NCBI GenBank assembly: GCA_031213475.1 | Contig: JARUPZ010000005.1 | Location: 3,821,732 to 3,885,731, forward strand | From: Nereocystis luetkeana | Lineage: Eukaryota > Sar > Phaeophyceae > Laminariales > Laminariaceae | Length of the DNA: 64,000 nt | Direction of reading: 5' to 3' | Shown here: positions 51,496 through 63,600 of the stretch, piece by piece | Layout of the letters: every line of letters begins with the position of its first letter | How positions within the stretch are numbered: position 1 is the stretch's first letter | Position numbers and translations under genes: made by a program | Notes under the pieces: generated by a model | What the model saw: the letters and a program-made list of their open reading frames with translations, nothing else | Told to the model about the DNA's origin: nothing | The model's database searches: none

Positions 51496-51769
51496 GGGTC
51501 GATCTTAACGAGGGCTGTTTTTTTAGGTTTATTTCAGTATTTTCACGAAATTTCGGCATTTGTCGGTTTTTCCTATAGGAAAATACCGAAATTTCGGGAA
51601 AATACTGAAAAAAAATAAGGGTCGATCTTAACGAGGGCTGTTTTTTAGGTTTATTTCAGTATTTTCACGAAATTTCGGTATTTGTCGGGTTTTTTCCTAT
51701 AGGAAAATACCGAAATTTCGGGAAAATACTGAAAAAAACTGAAAAACATTCCTCGTTAAGATTGACCCC
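51496..51769. mobile_element. Nested hairpin element with internal 123-bp tandem duplication
   Basis: Outer arms GGGTCGATCTTAACGAGGG (51496) and CCTCGTTAAGATTGACCCC (51751) are inverted repeats with one mismatch. The left arm recurs at 51619, so two 123-bp units lie in tandem. Each unit holds an inner palindrome: CAGTATTTTCACGAAATTTC pairs with GAAATTTCGGGAAAATACTG around CCTATAGG. The layout resembles a MITE or foldback element that duplicated internally. Confidence 0.75.
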
Positions 51770-53759
51770 GGTAGTAGCGATGATCGTCATCTTCCAAAAT
51801 AAACTACTGCTTTGCGAGCACGGTACATATATATAGAAACGCAAGTCTGATACCATGATAATTCTTCATGAATGAGGACAGACCACAACACTTAGTAAAA
51901 CACGTGTAACCGACGTATTGCTGAGCATCATCAATGGGCTCAGCCAGTTTAGGATGGTTGTTGCTGTAAGGTCGAACAAATCACAGTCGATGTTGTACCA
52001 GAGTACTCCTAAAATAGACATTGACATTGTAAACCACCGAAAGAAGGCTGGTCATTTCGATTAGGTGTCACCCAGTGGGGACATCCCGCTACGCACGATG
52101 CGGGCTCTTCCTGGCCTTACCCCCCCCCCCCCCCTTCTGCGACAAAACCATAAACGGACAAAGCAAGCAATCCACACGGACTCGCACCAAAAAACAAGGA
52201 ACTGACGCACCCAACGCTCCCGGAAACGTGCGCAGAAAACAAAAAACAACACACGTACATACGCATTCACTGCGCCGCCGCCATACATTATTTACGGGAT
52301 CTGCAACGCATTCCTTTTCGTACTCGTATTCATGGGCGTAGCACACAGAAAAACACCACAAGAGGGTAGGTTGCGCCGAGGGCTCAATGTATCTACTACG
52401 ATGCGATAAGGCCCTCCCTCCTTCCCTCCCCCCCTCGGCAGATCAAGACCACCCGAAGTCAAAAAACGAAATTAAACAGAACGGTAATCCGCCCAAGGGC
52501 GAGACGCCAAACAGCGCAACCTTGAATTAACCTCACAAAAACAACGAACAAAAACGAAAACACATCACATCGAACCCTTGAAAGCGATACGAGGTAGAGT
52601 CTACCTCTCCGTAGCCCCGCTACTACAGATTACATACACCATTTAAAGACAAAATCGCTTTCCAACTGCACAAGCAAAGCAAGCTTCTCCTTTCCGGAGG
52701 GGGGGGGGGGGGGGGTGTGCAAAACACCAACCTTACGTTTCCATGACGCAGCACCGCAGGAAGACACGACTACTGCTTTGTAACACAATATAAACAAGGT
52801 GTACATTGTGACGCCCTCTTGGGAATACGGTACACCATACAAAAACAAACAAACAGGCACGCACGCACAATAAAAACAAAAGGTACGCACAACAAAAATA
52901 TGCCAGATACAACAAATATGGAGGCGTTACGCACCCGCTTACCTCTACGGCAGCTTTCCGATCACCGTCGTGGTAGTTTATCCCGACCACCTGACTCTTT
53001 CGATGCACCATCCAAGGACAGCGCAACAAGCGTGTTGCCGTATCTCCCCTCCCCTCTTTCCGCTTCACCATTCACGCAATCGCTGACAGCATTCAATCGA
53101 CCAAACCCTACGATAAACCCACGCGCCGCGCAATACGGGCTTGAAACAAAAATGTCGTAGAATTGAACAGCAAAGAAAGGCAAATAAAACCGTATACGTC
53201 GTGAACGTGGAAAGCTCTACAAAATCAACGACACGCACTTATGACCATCCACCAAGCGATAATAACTCGCCGTCTCGAAATGCCTCAACCACCGCGCGCA
53301 GCCATGTCTACCAGTAACACCCGCTACGACAAGATGTCGGTGCAAGCTTCCACCGGCCCGATGAAATATTTACTCCATCCTCAGTTCGGCCCGGCCTCAT
53401 ACGTTTAAGGCAAGAAAACCCTGAAACGTCAATTTTTCCGGCGCGCGCACTCAGCCCCCCCCCATACCCCTCATGGGCTACACATAAAACAACACCGGCA
53501 GGGGCCGAATCTTGCCTTCTCTCCCCTGTACCCCGTGGCCCCGTGGGACTGCGGTACATTTCAGCGCGGTGAAAATCGCTGGTATCGCCCACCCTGACCT
53601 CGACTCGGATCCAACCGACGCTGGCTGCGAAATTGTGACGGCGACACAATCCCCCTTTTTCGGGTCCACTCTCGAAAAGCCTCTTCCAGCAGGTCGCGCG
53701 AAACCTCCACAAACATCCAAGTAAAACCAACAGGGAGGGTCTCAGCAAAAGCCCAAGAG

Positions 53760-54480
53760 GCAGCGACAGCAGGAGGGTTTCGACGCATGGTGGCATCTGT
53801 TTGCGGGGCGAGGGTTCGCTATTTTTCCCCTTTCCTGCAAGCTTTGCCCACCACCCCGCAATCAAAACCTTGCTGACACCAGCACGCCCCCAAAATCGAG
53901 GAGCCCTCGGAGGTAGCAAGGGAAGCCCAAGAGGCCCAAGAGGTGGCGAAAAGATCAAGGGGAGTTCAACGGTGACACCTATTTGGTGTGCGGAGGGCTC
54001 CCAATCCCCCCATTCCTGCCAGCTTTGACCACCGCCCCTCAGTCAACCCCTTGATGACAGCAGCACGCCCCCAACAACGAAGAGCCATCGGGGGTATTAA
54101 CGGAGAGCCTCAGTAAGCCCAAGAGGGAGCGAGTAAAAATAAGGGGAGTTCGATGCACGGTGGCATCTATTTGCGGGGTGAGGATTCCTCACCCCTTTCC
54201 TGCCAGCTGCTACCATCGCCCCTAGGTCAACGCCTTGCTGGCATGACAGCATGCCCCCAAATCCGAAGAGCCCTATCTCCTCTTTCCTGCAAGCTTCGAC
54301 CACCACCTCTCGGTCAAGGTGTTTGCTGGCATGGCAGCAAGCCCCCGGCCCGGCCTGCACAATCCAAGAGCCCTACGAAGGGGGTTGGCTCCTTATGTAT
54401 GCCCCCTTTCCTGCCAGCTGTACCACCACCACGACCACCACCGCCCCGACCCCCACCCCCCCCCAGCAGACACCTTGCTG
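53760..54480. repeat. ~185-bp tandem array
   Basis: Landmark GTTCGACGCATGGTGGCATC recurs in variant form at about 53777, 53966 and 54149. CCTTTCCTGCCAGCTTTGACC and GACAGCAGCACGCCCCCAA words follow at fixed distance. Truncated units continue to about 54480. Confidence 0.7.
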
Positions 54481-54615
54481 ACAGCAGCACTCCCTCAGCA
54501 CGCCCGAAGTACCCCAAGAGTCCCCCCTCCGCCCACACGTTCGAATAGTCCACATATTCGACGAGCCCTCCGCCCACATATTCAAGTAGCCTACCCATCA
54601 GATGAGACCCCGCCC

Positions 54616-57600
54616 CTACCGAAGCTCCGGGATGAGCGACACCGAAGGCGGGGCCATCCACCACGGGTTGCTTGGCCACCAGGTCCCGCGAGACGCGTGA
54701 ACGGGGCTCCGAACGCGCTCGCCCATCCTCGCGAAAAAACGCCGCACCCGTTTGGGGAGCTCCCCCAGGTTGTCGTCGGCACCGGCCCACAAGGCATCAC
54801 ACTCCAGCAGCCCCAACAGGTCGGAGAGGGGGAGGCGCCGCCGTGGATTTGGATCCAGGAGACTCAGAAGGAGCATCGTCACCTGTTGGTGTTATTGCAA
54901 ACAAATATACGTTTCAAGTTACATACCGTTATTTGTCTTCATTTTGTTTCATTTTTTCCTGGAGGTGATCTCCGATCCAGAAATACCTGGTATGGAAGCT
55001 TGTCCTGTGACCTTGGACTAGTCATGGCGGTGGGTCAGTGTGAGGACAACGCTAACAGCAACATATATCGTGGCGTGTGCATGTATGTGGGAACCATGAT
55101 AAGGAGGGGACCACTTTCACGAGGAAAAAGATAAAATACCAACAACAGCAGTGTGAAATTGCGCAACCAGCAAAAAACCTTGGAAACCGCAAAGTAAAAC
55201 AAAATGCGCCAACAGGCCGGGGGGGGGGGGGGGGGGGGCGTACTCGATAGGAGAGGTGTACTCAATCGCCTGCATGGCCGTAGTCGTATGGCCATAGACC
55301 CTCGCATCCCTACAATACCGGGACGGAGCATGTCGGGTTTTCACCGACCACGCAGACATTGCTTGGGGGGAGGGGGGGGGGTAAAAGCTGGCGGGCGATG
55401 TGACAAACCAAAGATTTGCTGCTGCAACGAAACATCGCTTTTTGGGGTATTCCTTGTCGGTATCAGTACAAAAAAATGAAGGTTACAAAGGGCAAGCTCT
55501 CTCTCTTGTAAGAGCCTGTAAAGAGGCATTGAGTTAGCACAGGGGACAAAGGTACGATGGTTTTTCAGCGATCGATTTTTCCAGAACGGGGAAGGTTGTC
55601 AAATACCGAACAAAGGAGGCGTTCTCGGAAATATCTGCTCGAGAGAGAGCCTTCCTAAAACATACCTGGTAGTGTTAGACATCAGCACCCTTTGCCGCTC
55701 TTAGGGGAAACCTAGCGCTGAAAGACGATCGCACCCCTCTGCGCACTCAACGGCTCCCAAGGTAATAGCCGGAATGGCAAGGCCCTACAGTAGGATAGTA
55801 GGCTATCCATTTTGACGCCCAGCGAGGACAAAATCAGGAGCCGCCGCCCCGTATTCCTTGTGTGGTATGCAGGCTTAAGCCGACGATAATATTTGCTTTA
55901 AACGCTCTGTGAGGCTGTTAAATATAAAAGAAAAAAACTGGTGACTTTCCTATCGTTTGCTCACCAAGAACAGATAAGCGTTCTGGTGGCCGATATTGTT
56001 TGCTCTACCCCAATGACGCCTTCACCTTTCCAACGACTTGCCGTGAGGGAAGGGACACAGGAATTACACAGCAAATAACAACTGGTGTTGGGGGAAAATG
56101 TTTGTGGTTTGTTTGAGAGATAGCGACCTCGTAGCGACCTCTTAAGAGGGGGACTACAGTGTACTGTATCAGAACTGTTGTCGGACTCCACGAAGATTTC
56201 TTCACGCTTGGACAGCTCATCGACACCCCAGTTCATGAACGTTCACGGCCCAGATATTTGAGGGACGATATGCTTCCTCATCTATATATTTTCGCATTTT
56301 TTACCGGGTGGGGGCCGTACACATAATCTGCATGAGCTCCAGGAGAACATGGCTTTTCTGGGTTGGATCTGTACTACAGTAGTCAGATTCTGCACAGCAG
56401 TATCTCGTATCGGCACGAAACGATGAAGACTATCTAGATCGTTATCTGGACGGAGCGCTTGCTTTTCCTCACCTCGCTTTCAAACCGCAGCCCGCCTGGT
56501 TCTTCCCATTTTCCCCGACACAGGAGAGTCGTGGTTAGGTCTTGCATCTTGGCCTGTTGCATGCCATGCTCCGTCTGCGGGCAAGGGTAGAGCATATTTT
56601 TGACACCCGACAAAACCTCGTATTAGCACCCCAGCAGTCCATACGTGAGAGCGTTACTGTCGCCTTTGCCGGTGATTCGGACCACCTTTTAAATACAAAT
56701 CTCGCGAGAAATTTCCAAGCGGCATGGCAGCACCGCGTGCCGTTGATACATGACTTGCGACATTGTTTTATTTCTGAGAGAACAACTTTCGTATATACGA
56801 GTAGCCTTGAATGTAGTAGAAACATAGCGCAAGCACACAAGCAAACTACTCCGTAGCGCACTTTTTCTATGCGAGGGAAAACCATCCCTAGCTGGCCCAA
56901 GGCGTATGAACGTTCTTCCGAAGGGCGGGCGTTTTGTCGATGCTCGGTCTTATATACATCTAAATTCGCTTTCAACAGAGAGCATTCTAATCTACGCCTA
57001 CCCACCCCCCCCCCCTTCCTCCCGACTTCCTATTTCGTGCCCTCTATGGCATACGAGTACGGCATACGAGTACAGCCATGCACGACAATTCAGTACTCCC
57101 TCCCGCCCCCCTATACCCTATAGCATCGTAGCCACACTTACGAGCAGCTTGGTGTGGACAGATTCCGCCGCCGTCATTCGCGTCTGGTCGCTAGCGGAGC
57201 CAGTCTGTTCCGCCTTGCGCCTCAGGAACTCGAGGTTCCCGAGGGATGACGAAAACGCCTCCTGCTTCGGCATGAGGCCGTGGATGGCCAGCTCCTGAAG
57301 CGATAAGTATCGGAGTACAGTGGGGAGTGGGAAAGCCATTGCGGTGACGAAAAGTAGGCGAGATACGGGATCAGCTTGAGCGCTATTAACCCCTTTGCGG
57401 ACATGGTTGTAGTGTAGGGGAAACGCTTCGAAAAATTAGGACGGTTACAGTATCGGACGCGACAAGAAGCACGAGTAGCCCGGGCTGGTGGGGTGGGGTA
57501 GGGGATAGGGGATGAATGTGTCCGAGTTGCAAGGGGAGGAGACGTACTACGAAACGTGCGCATGACGCTGATGGCGCCTCTACTGTTGCCCGCTATTTTT

Positions 57601-60600
57601 AGAAGGTAGCCCCACACGTATGGAATACATTCACAGCTACTGTAGGACAGACAGATGATCTATCTATCTGTGTACAGTAGATCATCTGGTAGCTCTTCAC
57701 CTGCCGCTATGAGAGGTTGCCCAGGATCTGAATAGGACTGATTCAACAAAGGAAACATGTGCTATATACTGCAGGTCGCGCAGACCATACGGGTCCCACT
57801 CGGCAACATTAACTACTAGTAATAACACATCATACGATATCGGGAGTACATCTGCCTTGCAATATGTCGATAATGAAGTAGGGACGGATGATTTGTCCGA
57901 GGTGTGGATACATTATACCGCTGCACGTCCACAACGCATGCACCAAGCACTAGAGCGCCCGGGGTAAGGCCACTGAGGTTGCACGCCTCATGCAAGGTCC
58001 GTAAGGTTCGAGAGACATGTCAAAAACATTTTCTGGGACTCAGTAGGGAAATGGCCCAATTATTTAGCATGTGAGACGTATACTCCCTGACGGAATATTT
58101 TCGAGCTGCAGCAGTTCCTGCTGTTTACGTTATACACTCGTACGAGTAGGCCAGCCGTTGAAGTTTGGGTAGGGGCTACGAGTAGAGTAGTAGACTACAC
58201 GTATTTCGGCATTTTTTTCGACAGCGGGATGATTCGCCCAACGTGATCCCTGATGTTGGTTGCTCGATCTCGTCAAGTTCCACGACATCGCCATCCTACG
58301 TCGGATAATTTCCAAAAAGCTGTTGCGTTATCACGCAGCAGCCTTCCGGGCTGTACGTACATACCAGGCACTTCGTACCGGGTACCGGGAGTACGGTGTC
58401 TACACGCACAAGCCAGAAGTGCAGGGACCAAGGCGACGTTTCTAAAACCCACCAGAACAAAACGTCGGTGGAGTAAGCCACACACTATTAATAGCACCCA
58501 AACGGCAATAAAAAAACAGACTCAACGGAAACATGAATAAAATTAAAAGCCGCTCACGTTGGGGTCTGTGCGGGGAAGCTCCTGAAGAAAAAGGACTTGC
58601 AGCAACATTATCCCGACGGACCACGCGTCGATGCTTGGGTCCAGCGTCGCGCGCGGGGTGTCGGGGTCGTGGTAATGGGCCATGGTTTCCGGCGCCATGT
58701 ACTCCTTCGTCCCGCCCTTCGAAACGGCCTCGTGCGACCCTGCCCAAGCAGATGGCACGGTACAACGAGAAAGTCGATGTCAGAACGAGAGTTTAGTAAG
58801 GCGTGAATTCGGCGAGAGATACGCATTAACCTCTAGACTAGCCCCTTTCCTCTTTAGGGCTTCAAGGAGAAAAAATGTCATTTTTTTTTTACGATTACAG
58901 CATATATATAGACCACGCCCACTGTATTTTTAGGGGCCCAACCTTCCGGGGAAAATGTGCCTAAACTGCAGAGCAAGAACTGTCAGGGCTAGGCACTGCC
59001 ACAGTTTTACTGCCACAGTATGTACTGGCAGTAGTAATCTACTGATTGATCAGGCCATTTTATTCGCCAGTAGCTTTCGTACATCCGAGAAACACGCCAC
59101 ATTATAGTACGGAAACCCATTACATGCGTTTCGGAAGGAGAGAGTATAGAGGAGAGACAGTACACTGCTGCAATCCAGTGTACTGGTTGATTTTGATGAC
59201 AGCATGACCGCTACCGACCGAGTCAGCTAAGTGCCCAGTCCTAAGAATTCTACGTACGACAGACACACGCACAGAGGACGGCGACACTCGTACTGCAGCA
59301 CGCTCATTTCCACTTTCTTATTTCTTCCATCTCATTCAGAATATTCGCGTTATTTTCTCTCTCCCTCTTTAGTCGAAACTCAGATCCAAGGCCGCATGCC
59401 AGAGGCTCTCCTCCGACCCTCCCCACTACGATTCGTGCCTTGTACGAGGCATTTACTATCGCCAGACGACTTCAGCCCTTTCCCCCCTCGTCGACTCGCG
59501 TCGAATTGTGCCTATTCCGGGGGGCCATAGTAAATAGGACAAAATAATGTTAGTAAAAATAAGTAAATCTATAGGTTTTTGTGTGTAGCGTAGGTCCTAT
59601 TTACTATGGTCCCCCGTAAATGCCACTTTTCCTAGGCGCTTGCTACGATCGCACTCGAAAACGCCTCCTTTGTTCGGTATTGACAAAACCTTCCCCGTTC
59701 TGGAAGAATCGAGCGCTAAAAAAACGATCGCACCCACCCCTGTGCAAACTCAACGCTCTCCTCAACGGTACTACTACTACTGTATCCCAGCGTCCCGAAA
59801 AAGGCGAAGGCCGTGTCAGGCCTTCTCGTCATGCGGAGGCGAGGTGCCTGCTAACTCAGATCGGAGGCGTGTTTTTCTGGGCACCCCAGAAGCGGCAGCC
59901 TACACTGCCGAAAAGTTTGGCGCGTTTTCTTGGGGCGTGTGATGTTCTATCTACTCTGCGCGTCCGCAGTCGCATCACGCATGCACGTCGGGAGGTATTC
60001 CAGAGCCGCTCGCGCACACCTGCACGCCGGAGAGCACTACTACTATTAATAACATTTATAGTACTACTTACAGTCCTGACAGGCAACTGCTGTCGATTCA
60101 CTGCAACTACGCCCTATGAATGCGGAGCGATTTTCACCATATTATTTGGTGTCACCACGTACAGCAGTACAGCAGTCCTGCACTTCGAACGGATATCGTA
60201 TCGAACGTGTTCTGCCCTCCATCCCGTGAGTTCTCCCGTAGATGCCCGGAGGCGTTTTACGGTAGAGGTATCACAGTTGTGAAACAAAAAGTTTATGAAT
60301 CACCACGGCGTTCTTACCGGGCCGGCGGCAGTTGAAGGAGGAGGAGGTACAGTTACCACAGTTCGTGCGGGATATCTGTATCTAACTAACGAAGGTGCGC
60401 GCCTCACACATCCCAAGCATCAGACGTATTCATATGTTTGGCCCCGTTGACTTCGGCCTTTTATACCTTGGGGGAACAAGAGAGCCTCGGAAAAATTAGG
60501 GTGAACCTCTATCGTAGAATGCCTCACCACACGAAAGCTTTCGTTGGACCCACCAGGTATTTACATGAATCTATATTTTGGTTAATCTTTATCGTATTGA

Positions 60601-63600
60601 TGAATTCAATTGCGATATCGACATTCAACACTGACTGAGAATGCCGAGCGATTGTCTTGGGGTCCCGCCGGCGCGGGAAAACTCACGTCCCGCGAAACCC
60701 AGGTCGCCGACTTTGAGCCTGCTCATTCCCTTGTCCGTCATGAAGTTCGCCGGCTTGACATCCATGTGGGTGTAGCCTCGAGAGTGGAGGTACATCAAGC
60801 CTTTCACGCCACCAGCGAAAAACCTGTTAGGGACAGGAAGACATTAGCGGACAGCAGAAGGCCCAGGTAGCGCGCGGTGATTGCTGTCGTTAATGTTGCT
60901 GATGCAAAAGGTTTCCGAGGCCCTTTCAAGGGACCACGAGATGAAGGAAAACGGTACATAAGGGACCTACAGTGAACCATCTGCGCACTGTTTGTTACTC
61001 AGTTTAAGGCGCCTCGTCCGCTAACAGTGGACGTAGTACAAAAAAAGGGACCCCCACGTCCCTTACATAGCGGTGTCGTCCGCTTGAAAAACGCCAAATA
61101 GATGCTAGAAAAACGAGTTACGTGCTCCCTCCAAGTGCCTCAAATCCGCATGCCGTCGTGTCGGCCCATGCAAGGAACTTATGGCCCCTTGAAACGATCG
61201 GCTAGGTCCCTCAAGTGCGGCGAAATAAGATAAGGGACGTTGCCATGCAAGGAACCTCTCCGCCCCTATAACGCACGAGGGTCCCTGCAAAGGTGCTAAT
61301 TGCTGTATTGTTGTTGCGCGACACGTTCGGTTTGTTCCTGTTTGTTGTTGCGCCGCATACTACTAGTAGGCGTGCTGATGTGTTACGTTGTAGCACCGTA
61401 CCTCGATCTCGCCGCCACAACACTTCAGCCCGACCGCGTTCACCGGAAAGACACAAAACAAGACCTACAGCAGAGTGGTCTAAGGTATGCAGGGAAAAAC
61501 GAGAACAGAAACACGGGGCAGGGTCCCCCAATCATGTGGCATGAACCCCAGTTCCCCGGTCTGTTGCACGGACTACGGATAAAAGCACAGACCCGAAACA
61601 CCCGCACACTGATTCTTACGTCATGCGTGCCATGCCAGCATCTCACAACTGAACGTATACTTGACTTTTTCGGAGGCAAAACGGAGTACTTCACTCTTGA
61701 ACCAATTTTTCAAAATTGCCAAAACGGCAGTGGATTTAGGGGGGGGGGGGGGGGGGGGGACGCTGTCGGGGTAGGGAGACAAACGCCTACCAACGCAACA
61801 AAAGCAGGGCGGAGACGAGAGGTCGCTGCGCGGCGTGACGACTCACCTCATGGTTTCGCCTCTGCCCATAGACTCCAGGGGGAGCTTGTAAGACAAAAGC
61901 TCCTGAAGGTCGCAAGACTCTGCCACCATCACGATAGCGAGAGTGTCAAAGCTGCACGACACGTAGTCGACGATGTTGGGGTGGCAACCGGGAACAAAGC
62001 TGCGACGAAACACCGCCAGCCCAGGCCCACCGGAAAAAAAAAAATCAAAAAGGGGTGGGCAGCGCGGCGAAGGGGAGGGAAGGGAAGGAGAGGAGGAAGA
62101 GGGGCGTACTTATTTATGGCTTGTCTTAGTCATTTGACCATGCATCCCTTTCGAGACAGAGCAAAAAGGGGGGGGAGGGGGGGGGGGGGGGGGCAGGGGA
62201 CCATCGCGCGACAAGGGTGGGATGGTACGCGTACTATCACCAGCTACTCCGCAGTATGGTATTGCATAGACCGGGATGACGGTAAATAGAGCAAGCCGCG
62301 AGAAGCTCTTGGCATGACCCCCAAACAGACTTCTCAGCAGTCACCAACACCTTCGTTTGGTGCCTTTCTGAGTGGAACCTCCCGCGCCAAAGCTCTATCG
62401 GCACGAAACGCGCTGCTTTCGACATACAGTACCGTACTCGGACGACAAAACATTGAAGCAGGGCTGTGGATTGGAAGTCATCACTTCGTCCAAGTCTTAC
62501 TGAATAGTGAATAGTGCCAACCATACACCGACCCGAGATCGAACGGCATATTTCCTCTCGACCTCTGCCTCACCCGGTTCTTGCGTAAAAATCTGCGCCC
62601 TGCATTGGACCCAGCGCTCTCAACGTTCGCTTCCGTGCGTCGAATCGCGCTCACTACCGCTGCCGCTAGCGCTGCTGCTGGTGCTAATGCTAATGCTGCA
62701 ACTACTCTACGAGGGGATGCGTGGGTGGGTGGGTGGGTGGATGCGTCGGTACCCCCCCCCCCGGTTCTCTTACCGATAATAGCCACATTAGACCACACCT
62801 CTGACTGTTGGTGCTTGCTGCTGCTTACCGTTTCTGCAGCTTGTTGCTGCTGCTTACAACAGCACTAGCGCCTCTCACATGTGTCAAGTAGACTCAACAG
62901 ACGTGCGACGTGCGGCATGTAAAAGCCCAGCGCACATCGCACAGTGATCACGATATACGTAGATCATTCTAGATCCTCGATTTGCCGCTATTATATGAAC
63001 TTTACGTAAGAGCCTCATCACAGACCCAGAATCATGCAGACCCCACCCGGCAAAGCATGATCTACAGGACGTATCAACAGATCGTGCAAAACTACAGGGC
63101 ACCAGATCAGGGGTCTTTCTGCCCCTGAATGCCCAGATCGTGAAATGGGGATCTGATTGATTGGTGCGTAGTGTGACACATACCAAGCTCCCTTCTACCA
63201 ACAGTAAAGCCATGAACGCAACAAACAAGAAGCTACGATGTGCGGCTAAACGAAGCATATCTCTAGACCACCCGGGGATGCCGAGCTAGCCGAACCCGGT
63301 CAGCGGTAACCTTACCTCTGCACCATCTCGAGCTCCCTCCGCATGGCATCCTTGTGGAACTGGGGTGATTTCTGCAACAACGTCCCGAAAGGGCGAGGGG
63401 GTCCGGCGTGCCAAGGATAGCGGGGCAGTCGTGTTCGAAAACCGGTCAGCAAAAAAAACAGACTGCACTCGTTCAACACCAAAAACACGCATTTCAGCTC
63501 TTGCCATGATGGATGGAGATCAGTGCAGCGACACACTGAATCGCAGTCGCCAGCGGTGCGTGCCACGCCACGGCGGGGGAAAAACACCAAAACAACGCAC

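Larger units (their letters stand above)
50665..54615. other. Intergenic region between the kinase 3' end and the coiled-coil gene 5' end
   Basis: It should contain the promoter of the coiled-coil gene next to 50665, but no obvious core element stands out. It carries a nested hairpin element (51496-51769) and a ~185-bp tandem array (53760-54480). Open frames at 53308-53958 overlap repeat DNA and look non-coding. Confidence 0.6.

Noticed and set aside
53308..53958. 216-codon minus-strand frame near the kinase 3' end
   Set aside because: It overlaps the ~185-bp repeat array and has no domain; the kinase already has a stop in its conserved last exon.
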